64,000 nucleotides of DNA from G963677445 sp963678275 (GCA_963678275.1 OY782765.1:6696001-6760000), one strand, 5' to 3'. Counted from the stretch's first letter, positions 19,255 to 29,071 are shown. Notes: generated by a model from the sequence alone, not told the origin. Numbers and translations are program-made.

Positions 19255-20014
19255 CTCCCGACCTCCCCTTAACGTCTTAAGGGGAGGGGATTCTGCTCTC
19301 GAAACATTGAATTATTTTCGTTAAGTTATCAACCCTGCTATTTTGTTGCTGTTAATTTTGAAATTTGGTGTTTTTCCAAATTTGGATTCCTTTGTTGCGT
19401 AGGAGACTACCCGACTAAACTAAATCTTATTAACTTGTTCAAACGGGCGATATTTTTTCTGGAATTTTGATGGACGCGGGAAAAAAGTGCAGAAAGGGAC
19501 TACATGGATGAAAAAAAGATTATCAGGATAAAAGGCTGCCATCTAAATCCAAATCGAAATAGGTTTTTCCTCAGGCCAAGACGCTGAGACGCAAAGAAAA
19601 AAGAAACCTTATTCTTTGTTTTTTAACCTTAGTAGCAGAGATAAATCACCATAAAAATAAAACCTTTTTAACCTTATTCAACCGGTTGATATTTCCCTCA
19701 TAAAACCACCGGATTGCATCCGGGGCTAATAATATTCGACTCCATTCGGAGTCGCTTATGCTTACTCCGTAAGGAGTCAAATTCTATGCAAAATGGGAAA
19801 ATATTTGGTGACTGTTTGGATTGTAGCTTTTTCTTAGCTTAGCTCTGTTGATCCCCTACAGGGACCTTACTATATTTTTTTGTTCTTTACTACCCCATAG
19901 GGACGTTCCGCAATAATGCTGCTTCTCCAAAGCAGATTCGATTCAAAATATATTCCTGGGAAAACCAATTCGTAATTCGTAATTCGTAATTCCTCATTGT
20001 CTCTGGCTCTGTCA

Positions 20015-20510
20015 GTTTATGATTACGATTATGATTACTCCGTAAGGAGTTAAATTCTACGCAAAATGGAAAAGTTTTTATCTAATTGCCAGTAAAATTT
20101 GGCATTAGATTCCTGCCTGCCTCTGGATGGTCTTTTCGCAAAAGACGCAAAAAACCGGAATGATAAATAATTGGTAATACCTGGGGAAAGTCAATTCCTA
20201 ATTCCTAATTCGTAATTCCTAATTCCTAATTCGTAATTCCTCATTGTCTCTGGCTTGCCAGTTTATGATTACGATTATGATTACTCCGTAAGGAGTTAAA
20301 TTCTACGCAAAAAGGAAAAGTTTTTATCTGATTGCCAGTAAAATTTGACATTAGATTCCGGCCTGCCTCTGGATGGTCTTTTCGCTAAAGACGCAAAAAA
20401 CCGGAATGATAATTAATTTGTAATACCTGGGGAAAGTCAATTCCTAATTCCTAATTCGTAATTCCTCATTGTCTCTGGCTCTGTCAGTTTATGATTACGA
20501 TTAAGATTAT
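20015..20510. repeat. Tandem direct repeat (about 246 and 226 bp units plus remnant)
   Basis: The unit starts GTTTATGATTACGATTATGA at 20015 and again at 20261, with a short third start at 20487. The copies agree over almost their whole length (ACTCCGTAAGGAGTTAAATT, GATGGTCTTTTCGC, ACCTGGGGAAAGTCAATTCC) and differ mainly in the number of AATTCCTAATTCGT motifs. A diverged older piece is near 19757. Confidence 0.85.
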
Positions 20511-20642
20511 TTTGGGATGAAACGAAGGAAAAATTGGTAAATATTTGACAATCAGCAAATAAGTGTACGGTTTTGTAACTTTTTTTCCTCTCATACCGTC
20601 TGAATAAACAAAAAGAATAATAATTATGAAAGGCAGGCGGAA

Positions 20643-21845
20643 ATGAAAAAAAGCGCGATATTTAAGTTGAGTTTGGTGATTGTTATTATTGCCGTGGGTT
20701 TTCTTGGAATGTTTTATTTAAGTTCATCGGAAATCAAGAGCAATAAGAGGGATGTTAAACCGGAGGTAAGACTTGTTAATACTATGGACCTTGAATTTGG
20801 CAGCATTCCCCTTAAGATAGAAGGAAACGGAGTGGTTGAATCGCAGCGCTCGCTGAAAATTATTTCGGAAGCGGGAGGCAAGGTTGTATTTGCCCTTAAT
20901 AACCTGAAAGATGGAACAGGTGTTAAAGAAGGGGAAACGGTTGTAAAAATCGATACCCGTGAAGTGGAGAATACTTTATTCTCTTTAAGGAGTGATTATA
21001 TGAACGCTGTCGCTTCCATTCTGCCTGAGATGAAAATTGAAGATGATAAGGTTTATAAAAAATGGCTTGATTATTTTTCATCGCTCGATATAAATTCAGA
21101 TATTCCTGAATTGCCTGAGGTTTCAAGTTCACAGGAAAAAATCAAGATCAGTTCCAGAGATATTTACAGTAAATATTTCAGGGTAAAAAACCAGGAAATT
21201 CTACTCACAAAACATATTGTAAATGCTCCCTTTGACGGTATTATCAAATCGGAAGGTTTGATCGAGAACAGTTTTGTCTCAACAGGTCAGACTTTGTTCA
21301 CCATCAATGACGTTAAAAACCTTGAAATCGCGGTGCCATTGCTTGTTGAAGAATATAACCAGATAGATTTTTCCTCAGACCCTGATGTAACGGTTTATAC
21401 TGATAAAAGCAGCGAAAGGAGTCTGACAGGAAAACTGAGAAGAAAAGATTCACGGATTGAAAGAAATTCGCAGACCGTAAATGTTTATATCACTTTCAAA
21501 AATTCGAAAATGGATTCCTGGTTTTTACCGGGAAGTTATGTTAATCTGCTGATTGAAGGGATAACACTAAATAATGTGGCCACTGTTCCACGGCACACTG
21601 TGGATAGCGACGGCAATATATTTACCTATGAAGAGGGACACCTCGGAAGGGAAAAAGTTGAAATAGCGGCATTCCAGGGGGATGATATCCTTATTAAGAA
21701 TACCATGCCACAGAATACCAAACTTGTTACAACCATCCTACAGAAACCGATAATCGGAATGCAGGTAAGAACCGAGAGTGATCAGGTGGCAGATAAAAAA
21801 GAAGAAAATTCCAAAGAGAAGAAAGAAACACTGGCTGTAAAGTAA
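20643..21845 (+). CDS. RND efflux pump periplasmic adaptor (membrane fusion protein)
   Basis: 400 residues. One N-terminal membrane anchor (about 8-27) is followed by a HlyD/AcrA-like layout: a lipoyl half (VVESQRSLKIISEAGGKVVF), a short helical hairpin (about 120-180), the second lipoyl half (HIVNAPFDGIIKSEGLIENSFVSTGQTLF), a beta-barrel domain, and a charged tail (about 380-400). It would link the inner-membrane pump encoded 75 bases downstream to an outer-membrane channel. No TolC-like channel gene is nearby, so one must be supplied from elsewhere. The helical hairpin is shorter than in AcrA, as in many Bacteroidota adaptors. GGCGG precedes the ATG. Confidence 0.88.
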   Translation: MKKSAIFKLSLVIVIIAVGFLGMFYLSSSEIKSNKRDVKPEVRLVNTMDLEFGSIPLKIEGNGVVESQRSLKIISEAGGKVVFALNNLKDGTGVKEGETVVKIDTREVENTLFSLRSDYMNAVASILPEMKIEDDKVYKKWLDYFSSLDINSDIPELPEVSSSQEKIKISSRDIYSKYFRVKNQEILLTKHIVNAPFDGIIKSEGLIENSFVSTGQTLFTINDVKNLEIAVPLLVEEYNQIDFSSDPDVTVYTDKSSERSLTGKLRRKDSRIERNSQTVNVYITFKNSKMDSWFLPGSYVNLLIEGITLNNVATVPRHTVDSDGNIFTYEEGHLGREKVEIAAFQGDDILIKNTMPQNTKLVTTILQKPIIGMQVRTESDQVADKKEENSKEKKETLAVK

Positions 21846-21856
21846 GATGTGCTGTT

Positions 21857-21884
21857 ATGCCCCTCAGCCTGAGGGGCATTTCTT
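21857..21884 (+). terminator. Hairpin between adaptor and pump genes (attenuator-like)
   Basis: ATGCCCCTCA-GCC-TGAGGGGCAT, a perfect 10-bp stem with a 3-base loop followed by TTCTT. The T run is weak, so it probably tunes expression or protects mRNA within the operon rather than ending all transcripts. Confidence 0.6.
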
Positions 21885-21920
21885 AACAGGACATAATGTA
21901 TACTAAAAGGGAAACATGAA

Positions 21921-24900
21921 ATGAAAAAAGTACTTGATTATTTTATAAAACATTCCGTAGTAACGAACTGGATAATGATTGTAATTTGCGCTGCCGGAAT
22001 TTTTGCCCTCTCAAATCTCAATAAACGGCTTGACCCTAAATTTGAGCTTGAAGAGGTGGAAGTTGACTTTCCTTACCCGGGAGCTTCGGCCGTGGAAGTT
22101 GAGGAAGGAATAATTATAAAAATTGAGGAAGCGCTGCGCGGACTGGAAGGCATTGAAAAAATATACTCCTGGTCTTCGGATGGATGGGGCTCAATTGATA
22201 TTGAGTTTTCTCCCGGTTATGATATGAACAAAGCCATTCAGAATGTGAAGAACGCGGTGAATTCAGTCAACTCTTACCCGACCGGAGCGGAAAAACCTAT
22301 CGTTTACCAGAGTACCCAGTGGAGCAGGGCAATCATGATGACAATTTATGGCCCTGATGATCTTTTTACGTTAAAGAAAATTGTTGAAGAATTCAGGGAT
22401 GACCTCGTAAGAACGGGAAAAATTTCTAACTTCAGGATATGGGGAATTCCATCGAGAGAGATTGTTGTGGAAGTTTCACCCGATGATCTTATCAGGTATA
22501 AACTGACAATCGATGATATATCGCAGGCTATCAGAAATTCCAATCTGAATATTTCTTCCGGTTCGGTTCTGACCGATCGTGAGGAAATACTTATCCGTTC
22601 CTACAATAAAAAATATCAGGCTGACGCTTTGAAGGAGATAGAAGTTTTTTCCACCATCGGGGGTAAAAAAATCTATCTTTCTGATATTGCCTCTGTAAAA
22701 GAGCAGTGGCCTGAAAATCGCTTTTATTCGGAATATAACGGCAAACGTTCGGTCGGCTTTAATGTAATGTATAATAACAATGAAGATGTGATTGAAATTG
22801 TTGAAATTACCGAAGCAAAAGCAAAAGAATATGAAGCAAAATATGACGGACTTATAAAGTTTAATACATTCATCAGGCAAACCGATGAGCTGGAGGAAAG
22901 AATAGACCTGCTTTCGCAGAACGGATTGATCGGGCTTGTTCTTGTTTTAGTTATACTTGGTGTATTCCTGAATGCCAGACTTTCATTCTGGGTGGCGCTT
23001 GGTATACCAATTTCATTGCTGGGTATGTTTTTTGTCCTTTGGGTTACCGATATCAGCATTAACCAGTTCAGCCTTTTTGGAATGATAATGGTTATCGGAA
23101 TACTTGTTGATGACGGGATTATTATCGGGGAGAGTATTTATTCACAATATGAAAAGTATGGTAAACCGCCGGTCCGGGCCGCTATTGACGGAACTCTCGA
23201 TGTTATAAGTCCGGTAGCGATTTCGGTGATAACCACAATTGTGGCTTTCACACCCTATTTTTTCTTTTACGGAATGCTTGGCAAGTATGTCTGGCAGATT
23301 GCGGCTGTAATGATTTTCGCTCTTCTGTTTTCCCTGGTTGAAGCCTTTATTATATTGCCGGTCCATCTCTCCCATTCCAAAGCGTTAAAGATAAGACCAC
23401 GCGGAACAGGTCTTCCCTCGAGAATAAGAGAATCGATAAATAAAGGTGTGAATTTTATAACCAACCGGGTTTATGCCCCGACTCTTCAGGTAATATTGAC
23501 CCATCGCTGGGCGGCCTCAGCCTCCATGATAGCGATGATTTTAATTATCGCCGGGTTATTTATGGGCTCTCATGTAAGAGCTCAGTTTTTCCCCGAGCTT
23601 GAACCTCCATACGCGAAGATAGAAGCTGAAATGCCGGCCGGAACATCGGCTGAAATAGCCAATGAAATCAGGTATGAACTGATTGATAAATCACTCGCTT
23701 TTTCAGAAAAATGGAAAGAAGATGAAAATCTGAAAATGGATCCTATCCAGAATTTCACCTCATGGATGAACGGGGGAACTATCAATATTTTCTTCGTGCT
23801 TCCCTCATCGGCTGACAGGGATTATTCAATTGGTGAATTTTCAGATAATCTTGCCGAGGAAATAGGCACATTTCCCGAGGCTGAAAATATAACCATCGGA
23901 GGCTGGGTATTTGGCGGAGACCCGATTAATGTCAAATTTAAGAGCGCCGACTACAGCCAGTTGATGAAAGCCAAGGACCTGATGAAAGAAGAGCTGAAAA
24001 AAATTGACGGGGTTAAGGATATTAAAGATGATACCCCTCTCGGAAATAATGAATTTATTGTTAACCTGAAACCAAAAGGGAAAGCTCTTGGTTTTACTCT
24101 GCGCGATCTTACAAACCAGCTTCGCCAGGGTTTTTACGGCCAGGAAGTTATGAGACTTCAGCGGGGAAGGGATGAAGTTAAAATATGGGTGCGCTTTAAC
24201 AAAGAAGAGCGGGTGGCAATCAGTCAGATCGAAAACCTTAAAATGCGCACTCCCGACGGAAGTTTTGTGCCATTCAAAGAGGTTGCCGATTATGAAATCC
24301 GCCGAAGTATAAGAAGAATAAAACATGAAGATGGCGAGCGTTTTGTAAGTGTTTACGCGAATATGGACTATTCCAAAAATGATTTGAATGTTGTCCTTCA
24401 GGAAATAAACGCCAATGTTGTTCCCGGTGTGCTCGCGCAGGTTGAAGGAGTAAGCAGATCTTATGGCGGACAATCGGAAGAAGTTGGCAAAATGATAAAT
24501 TCGATGACATATTCCATGGTTATCGCACTGCTTGTTATGTTTACAATTCTTATGTTTTTACTGAAATCATATATGCAGACAATACTGATAATGAGCCTTA
24601 TTCCTTTGGGTATCATCGGAGCTGTATTTGGCCATTATATTATGGATATACCGGTTTCAATACTTTCATTCCTGGGAATTGTAGCGCTTGCCGGAATAAT
24701 TGTGAATGATTCGGTTGTGCTCGTGGACAGATATAACAAACTTATACGAAATGGTGAAAAAATTAATGACGCTTTAATGGAAGCTGGTAAGTCGAGGTTC
24801 CGTCCCATTATCCTGACAACTGTTACAACAGCGGTGGGCCTGGCGCCGATTATTTTTCTGACGAGTGAGCAGGGGCAGTTCCTTGTGCCGATGGCTGTTT

Positions 24901-25055
24901 CGGTGGCGTTCGGACTTCTTTTCGGAACAATATTAACCCTGCTGATGCTTCCCTCCGCTCTTTATGTGATAAATGATCTTAAAGTGACGGGAGGATGGAT
25001 TAAACAAAAAATGAAAGTGTTTTTAGGACTTGAAAACGCGCTTGACGCGAGATAA
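21921..25055 (+). CDS. RND family efflux permease
   Basis: 1044 residues, the normal size for AcrB/MdtB-type trimeric pumps. It has the twelve-helix pattern with TM1 at the N-terminus, two large periplasmic domains (about 35-330 and 550-860) and the proton-relay acidic pair in TM4 (GILVDDGIIIGESIY). It exports hydrophobic compounds or similar substrates using the proton gradient. It lies 75 bases after the adaptor gene in a two-gene operon and is followed by a strong bidirectional terminator. Substrate cannot be told from the sequence; the DDG motif argues for the drug (HAE1-like) branch rather than the metal branch, with moderate certainty. Confidence 0.92.
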   Translation: MKKVLDYFIKHSVVTNWIMIVICAAGIFALSNLNKRLDPKFELEEVEVDFPYPGASAVEVEEGIIIKIEEALRGLEGIEKIYSWSSDGWGSIDIEFSPGYDMNKAIQNVKNAVNSVNSYPTGAEKPIVYQSTQWSRAIMMTIYGPDDLFTLKKIVEEFRDDLVRTGKISNFRIWGIPSREIVVEVSPDDLIRYKLTIDDISQAIRNSNLNISSGSVLTDREEILIRSYNKKYQADALKEIEVFSTIGGKKIYLSDIASVKEQWPENRFYSEYNGKRSVGFNVMYNNNEDVIEIVEITEAKAKEYEAKYDGLIKFNTFIRQTDELEERIDLLSQNGLIGLVLVLVILGVFLNARLSFWVALGIPISLLGMFFVLWVTDISINQFSLFGMIMVIGILVDDGIIIGESIYSQYEKYGKPPVRAAIDGTLDVISPVAISVITTIVAFTPYFFFYGMLGKYVWQIAAVMIFALLFSLVEAFIILPVHLSHSKALKIRPRGTGLPSRIRESINKGVNFITNRVYAPTLQVILTHRWAASASMIAMILIIAGLFMGSHVRAQFFPELEPPYAKIEAEMPAGTSAEIANEIRYELIDKSLAFSEKWKEDENLKMDPIQNFTSWMNGGTINIFFVLPSSADRDYSIGEFSDNLAEEIGTFPEAENITIGGWVFGGDPINVKFKSADYSQLMKAKDLMKEELKKIDGVKDIKDDTPLGNNEFIVNLKPKGKALGFTLRDLTNQLRQGFYGQEVMRLQRGRDEVKIWVRFNKEERVAISQIENLKMRTPDGSFVPFKEVADYEIRRSIRRIKHEDGERFVSVYANMDYSKNDLNVVLQEINANVVPGVLAQVEGVSRSYGGQSEEVGKMINSMTYSMVIALLVMFTILMFLLKSYMQTILIMSLIPLGIIGAVFGHYIMDIPVSILSFLGIVALAGIIVNDSVVLVDRYNKLIRNGEKINDALMEAGKSRFRPIILTTVTTAVGLAPIIFLTSEQGQFLVPMAVSVAFGLLFGTILTLLMLPSALYVINDLKVTGGWIKQKMKVFLGLENALDAR

Positions 25056-25090
25056 AAAAAAGCCCTGCCCCAACCGGCAGGGCTTTTTTT
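25056..25090. terminator. Bidirectional terminator between the RND pump and bcp
   Basis: AAAAAAAAGCCCTGCC, a short loop, GGCAGGGCTTTTTTT. The stem has A and T runs on opposite sides, so it serves both convergent genes. Confidence 0.92.
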
Positions 25091-25110
25091 ATTGTAGGAA
25101 AATTTTCTTG

Positions 25111-25629
25111 TCAGTTCAACGCCGAGGCAATCTTAAACACATCATCAGCATGGGTGGTTACATCCACATCGCGCATTATTGTATTTATTTTCCCTTCTTT
25201 GTCGATAATGAATGTAATTCTGCTGGAAAAACCGAGTTTGTTAAGGACTCCATATTTTTCGCTGATCTCTTTTGATTCATCAGAAAGCAGAGTAAAATTG
25301 AGGTTATATTCATCGATGAATTCTTTCAGCGCTTCTTTGCCATCGACACTGATACCAAATACCTCAATCCCGTTTTCGTGGAACCTGGAAAGATCATCTC
25401 TTATGCCGCATGCCTGTTTCGTGCAGCCGGGGGTGCTTGCTTTCGGATAGAAATAGATCACGACAGGAGATTTCTCCCGGTAATCCGAGAGTGTGAATTC
25501 TTTTCCATCGGCATTCTGAAGAGTGAAGTCGGGAGCGGTATTACCCTGCTTAAGATTTTCGGCGTTGCCGCCGCAGGCGAATAAAAATAATGATGTTAAC
25601 GCGGCGGCGGCGTATTTTAATATTTTCAC
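25111..25629 (-). CDS. bcp: Lipoprotein peroxiredoxin, Bcp/PrxQ family
   Basis: 172 residues. The thioredoxin-fold domain has the peroxidatic cysteine C69 and a resolving cysteine C74 in ASTPGCTKQACGIRDD, the PrxQ arrangement, so it reduces peroxides with thiol help. The N-terminus is a lipoprotein signal with lipobox LFAC and C19 as the lipidated residue, which would place the enzyme in the periplasm. Most Bcp proteins are cytoplasmic. It is the last gene of a minus-strand run, 15 bases after purB. Confidence 0.9.
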   Translation of the reverse strand: MKILKYAAAALTSLFLFACGGNAENLKQGNTAPDFTLQNADGKEFTLSDYREKSPVVIYFYPKASTPGCTKQACGIRDDLSRFHENGIEVFGISVDGKEALKEFIDEYNLNFTLLSDESKEISEKYGVLNKLGFSSRITFIIDKEGKINTIMRDVDVTTHADDVFKIASALN

Positions 25630-25644
25630 GTCATTCCTTTCTGT

Positions 25645-26943
25645 TTATTTTCTGACGGTTCTGTTAAAAATGTATTCAACATTCTGTAACATCTTTTCAT
25701 TGTCAAAAATTTCAGAAAGTTCTTTTTTTGTCAGCAGCTTCATTACATCATCCGACGCGAGAAGCTCATCTTTGAGATTTTTGGATTTGTCGGCCCATAC
25801 TTTCATGGCCGGTTCCTGCACAAGTTTGTATGCTTCTTCTCTTGTTATTCCTTTTGTAACGAGTTTGAGCAGTACCGATTGTGAGAATACCAGACCCCGT
25901 GTAATATTCAGATTCTTCTCCATATTTTCAGGATATACGAGAAGATTTTTGATCAGTTTTGTGGCAATCTCAAGCATATAATGGAGAAGGATACAACTAT
26001 CGGGAATAATAACCCTTTCAACCGAGCTGTGGGAAATATCCCTTTCGTGCCAGAGGGCGACATTTTCAAAAGCGGCCATAGCGTTGGAGCGGAGGATGCG
26101 GGCCATACCGGTCAGTCTTTCACTCAGAATAGGATTGCGTTTATGGGGCATAGCGGAGGATCCTTTCTGTCCTTTGGAAAAATATTCCTCAGCTTCCAGA
26201 ACTTCGGTTCTTTGCAGGTGTCTTATCTCGACAGCTATTTTTTCCAGGGTAGCGCCGATGATTGCCAAAACAGACATAAATTCAGCGTGGCGGTCCCTTT
26301 GTATAACCTGTGTGGAAACAGGCGCAGGTTTAAGTTCCATTTTTTCGCAGACATATTTTTCCACATCGGGTGAAAGATGCTCAAATGTTCCTACGGCTCC
26401 TGAAATTTGTCCCACCGCAATAGATTCGATCGCGTTTTCAAGCCGGGTTATATTGCGGCGTGTTTCTTCATGCCATAATGCAAATTTGAGGCCCATGGTT
26501 GTTGATTCGGCATGTATTCCGTGGCTTCTGCCCACACATACAGTATCTTTATGTTCTTCGGCTCTCGCGGCGAGTTCGGTCTTGAATGTTTTCAGTTGTG
26601 CCAGCAGAATATTGCCTGCTTCTTTCATCTGGTATGACAGTGTGGTATCAAGAATATCGCTGGAAGTCATTCCGTAATGTATATGCCGTGAAGCCGGGCC
26701 GACATATTCAGCAACATTTGTAAGGAAAGCGATTACATCGTGTCTGGTTGTTTCCTCAATTTCCAAAATCCGCTGAACATCAAAATCAGCTTTTTCTTTA
26801 ATAATTTTCAAATCTTCATCAGGCACATCGCCGGATAGAGCTCTTGCCTCGCAGGCCAGAATTTCAACCTTGAGCCATGTGGCAAATTTAAATTCATCTT
26901 CCCATATATTGCCCATTTCAGGCTTTGTATAACGGTTAATCAT
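25645..26943 (-). CDS. purB: Adenylosuccinate lyase
   Basis: 432 residues, normal length. It catalyses two steps of purine synthesis: SAICAR to AICAR plus fumarate, and adenylosuccinate to AMP plus fumarate. The superfamily signature SSAMPHKRNPILSE is intact, as are TSSDILDT and the histidine block VGRSHGIHAEST that holds the catalytic base region. Cytoplasmic tetramer. The start overlaps the end of the htrA gene by 8 bases, so translation is probably coupled. Confidence 0.97.
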   Translation of the reverse strand: MINRYTKPEMGNIWEDEFKFATWLKVEILACEARALSGDVPDEDLKIIKEKADFDVQRILEIEETTRHDVIAFLTNVAEYVGPASRHIHYGMTSSDILDTTLSYQMKEAGNILLAQLKTFKTELAARAEEHKDTVCVGRSHGIHAESTTMGLKFALWHEETRRNITRLENAIESIAVGQISGAVGTFEHLSPDVEKYVCEKMELKPAPVSTQVIQRDRHAEFMSVLAIIGATLEKIAVEIRHLQRTEVLEAEEYFSKGQKGSSAMPHKRNPILSERLTGMARILRSNAMAAFENVALWHERDISHSSVERVIIPDSCILLHYMLEIATKLIKNLLVYPENMEKNLNITRGLVFSQSVLLKLVTKGITREEAYKLVQEPAMKVWADKSKNLKDELLASDDVMKLLTKKELSEIFDNEKMLQNVEYIFNRTVRK

Positions 26944-28144
26944 TTCGCCGCTCCAGTTTTAGTTTCCTGGTTGTTACATTATCATTTCTTAATATTTTCA
27001 GGTCGACAGTTTCGCCGCCCCTGAATTCATATAAAACACCAACCATCGTATTATCATCATTAATTTTATATTTACCCACCTGCAAAATAATATCGCCAAC
27101 TTCAAGCCCGGCATTATCAGCAGGTGAATTCCTGACAATATTGGTAATAATTACCCCTTTTGTGCTCGGCAGTTCATAATAGCGGGCTATCTTTTCATCG
27201 ATTGTCTGAATTATTAGTCCCGTCCAGAAATCACGGTCAACCGAACCTTTAGCTTTAAGTTCATCAATTATTCTTTTAACCTTATTTATCGGAATCGCGA
27301 ACCCCACTCCCACATTTCCTGAGGAGCCGCCGGCGGTATATATAAGGGTGTTCATACCGATAAGTTCACCCAGGCTGTTGACCAATGGACCTCCGCTGTT
27401 TCCGCCATTGATAGCGGCGTCGGTCTGAATCATGTTCAGATAATATCTTTCATCAACTCCGCCGAGGTTCATCCCTACCGCGCTTATCACTCCCACTGTG
27501 ACGGTAGGTTTATCATTAATCGCGAAAAGACCGAATGGATTTCCAAGGGCGATAACCCATTCACCAATAAGAAGATCATCCGAATCACCCATTGGTATAA
27601 AGGGAAGATTTTCCGCATCTATTTTCAAAACCGCAATATCAGAAACCGGATCGCTGCCTATAAGTTTGGCGTCATATTCAGTGCCGTCTGTCATGGTAAC
27701 GATAATTTTTGTCGCTGTTCCGGCAACGTGGTCATTGGTAATAATATATCCATCATCTGAGATAATTGAGCCGGAACCAAGACTTTTAACTTCCCGTTTA
27801 TAAACTCTGTCGCCAAAAAAGTGCCTGAAAAAAGGATCGGCGCTCCAGGGATCGCGGTACTGCCTGACCTCGGTAACATTAATACCAACGACAGCAGGGC
27901 TTGTTGCCGCAACTGTTTCGGTGATAATATTTCTGCGTGAACGGTCAATCTGCTGAAGTGCGTCAAGTTTTCTGTCCAGGTTTACAGTTCTGAGCTCCGA
28001 TTTTTCGCTGGTCGTATAATCGGCGTTTATACTTTTGGACTGATTCCCGGGAATTTCCTGGTTGAATCTGAAAAAAATATAAGCAAGCAGAAGAATTGCC
28101 ACTGTTGTCAAAGATGAAAGTAGAATTGTTTTAGTCGGTTTCAT
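26936..28144 (-). CDS. HtrA/Deg family periplasmic serine protease
   Basis: 402 residues. An N-terminal membrane helix (about 7-25) anchors a trypsin-like domain with the complete triad H139 (ITNDHVAG), D169 (SDIAVLKI) and S250 (GGNSGGPL), followed by one PDZ domain (about 310-395). One PDZ and a retained anchor suggest a DegS-like or HhoA-like envelope quality-control protease. It overlaps plsY by 14 bases upstream and purB by 8 downstream. Envelope stress regulation is plausible but no regulatory motif is seen. Confidence 0.93.
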   Translation of the reverse strand: MKPTKTILLSSLTTVAILLLAYIFFRFNQEIPGNQSKSINADYTTSEKSELRTVNLDRKLDALQQIDRSRRNIITETVAATSPAVVGINVTEVRQYRDPWSADPFFRHFFGDRVYKREVKSLGSGSIISDDGYIITNDHVAGTATKIIVTMTDGTEYDAKLIGSDPVSDIAVLKIDAENLPFIPMGDSDDLLIGEWVIALGNPFGLFAINDKPTVTVGVISAVGMNLGGVDERYYLNMIQTDAAINGGNSGGPLVNSLGELIGMNTLIYTAGGSSGNVGVGFAIPINKVKRIIDELKAKGSVDRDFWTGLIIQTIDEKIARYYELPSTKGVIITNIVRNSPADNAGLEVGDIILQVGKYKINDDNTMVGVLYEFRGGETVDLKILRNDNVTTRKLKLERRND

Positions 28145-28772
28145 TTTCTGTTCTCCTTATATTTCTGCTTTCTTTAAAAAAATCAATAAATGGTCCGGTA
28201 ACACGAAGAAGAATAATCAATAGCATTATATTCAAAGTAATCCAATATGTTCCCGGACTATCTGCCGGGGGAACAGAATATTTATACAAAATATCGGCAG
28301 TGTAAATAATCAGCGCTCCGGAAAGAAGGGTGGCGGTAAAATTGGAAAATCTCATCTCTCTTTTGTAAATAAATGAAATAAGCCAGAGAATTAACCACAA
28401 AAAAAGCAGCAGCGGTGATATCAAAACAGAACCTCCGGCGGCTGTGGCGAGTCCTCTGCCTCCCCTGAATTTAAGCCAGGGATTAAAACAATGCGCCGCG
28501 ACAGCAAATACCAGGGCCATTGCCTGCAACAGGAAGTTTTGCGGATATAACTTCATTATGATAAATACAGGTAAAAATCCTTTAATGAAATCAAAAAGAA
28601 ATACCAGAATTCCCACCAGTTTAGAAGATGATACTTCGAGCGCGTTCATTGCTCCAACATTACCCGATCCCTCCTGTCTGATATCCTTGCCGTTAAATTT
28701 TTTAAGGAGCAGCCAGGCGGAAGGAATGGAGCCAAGTATTAGTCCGGTTATAATTGTAATAAAATAGCTCAT
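28131..28772 (-). CDS. plsY: Glycerol-3-phosphate acyltransferase PlsY
   Basis: 213 residues with five membrane helices. It has the three cytoplasmic motifs of PlsY: GSIPSAW, GSGNVGAMNAL (with the family's SGNxGxxN core) and FRGGRGLATAAG. It transfers the acyl group from acyl-phosphate to glycerol-3-phosphate, the first step of membrane phospholipid synthesis. I chose ATG 28772 (MSYFITIITG), which directly begins the first helix, rather than the longer frame from 28829. Its 3' end overlaps the htrA start by 14 bases. Confidence 0.95.
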   Translation of the reverse strand: MSYFITIITGLILGSIPSAWLLLKKFNGKDIRQEGSGNVGAMNALEVSSSKLVGILVFLFDFIKGFLPVFIIMKLYPQNFLLQAMALVFAVAAHCFNPWLKFRGGRGLATAAGGSVLISPLLLFLWLILWLISFIYKREMRFSNFTATLLSGALIIYTADILYKYSVPPADSPGTYWITLNIMLLIILLRVTGPFIDFFKESRNIRRTENETD

Positions 28773-28870
28773 ATTATCTGCTTTTGGTTTACAAAATAGT
28801 CTGCTTATCTCAGGAAAATAAAGTAGCAATATAACTGAATTTAAGGAAAAGGGCGATATGATACGTCAGA

Positions 28871-29071
28871 TTAATTAGGTGAGACGAGATATTTTACCTG
28901 TCGGAGTTTCTGTAGTTCCTCTTTTAATTCTTTGTTTTCTTTTTCAAGAAGTATTATTTTTTCCAGGAGCCTTGTGTTTTCGACAACTGTTTTTTGCCCG
29001 TATTTCACTATTTCATGGTTAAGATTGCCGAGGTTTATTAATATTTCGTTATAATATTTCTCGAAGTCCAT
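28871..29071 (-). CDS. Small coiled-coil hypothetical protein
   Basis: 66 residues from MDFEKYYNEI. Most of it forms one heptad-rich helix (TRLLEKIILLEKENKELKEELQKL), a clear coiled coil, with a short C-terminal tail. A purine-rich AAGAGAA stands before the ATG. The frame extends upstream to 29104 but those residues add nothing recognisable. I do not recognise a family. Small coiled-coil proteins of this kind often serve as oligomerisation or division/scaffold factors, but that is a guess. Confidence 0.5.
   Translation of the reverse strand: MDFEKYYNEILINLGNLNHEIVKYGQKTVVENTRLLEKIILLEKENKELKEELQKLRQVKYLVSPN

Larger units (their letters stand above)
18675..20642. other. Two-kilobase non-coding repeat region
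   Basis: No credible gene in about 1970 bases. It holds decayed dispersed repeats (18860-18960, 19560-19610), a MITE-like insertion (19086-19254), runs of AATTCCTAATTCGTAATTCC-like short repeats, and a 246-base direct repeat ending just before the efflux operon. The open frame 18997-19272 spans the MITE and is not a gene. RND operons often begin with a regulator and a TolC-like gene; neither is here. Confidence 0.7.

Noticed and set aside
18997..19272. 91-residue open frame
   Set aside because: It spans the MITE-like element and both target-site copies, so it cannot be an ancestral gene.
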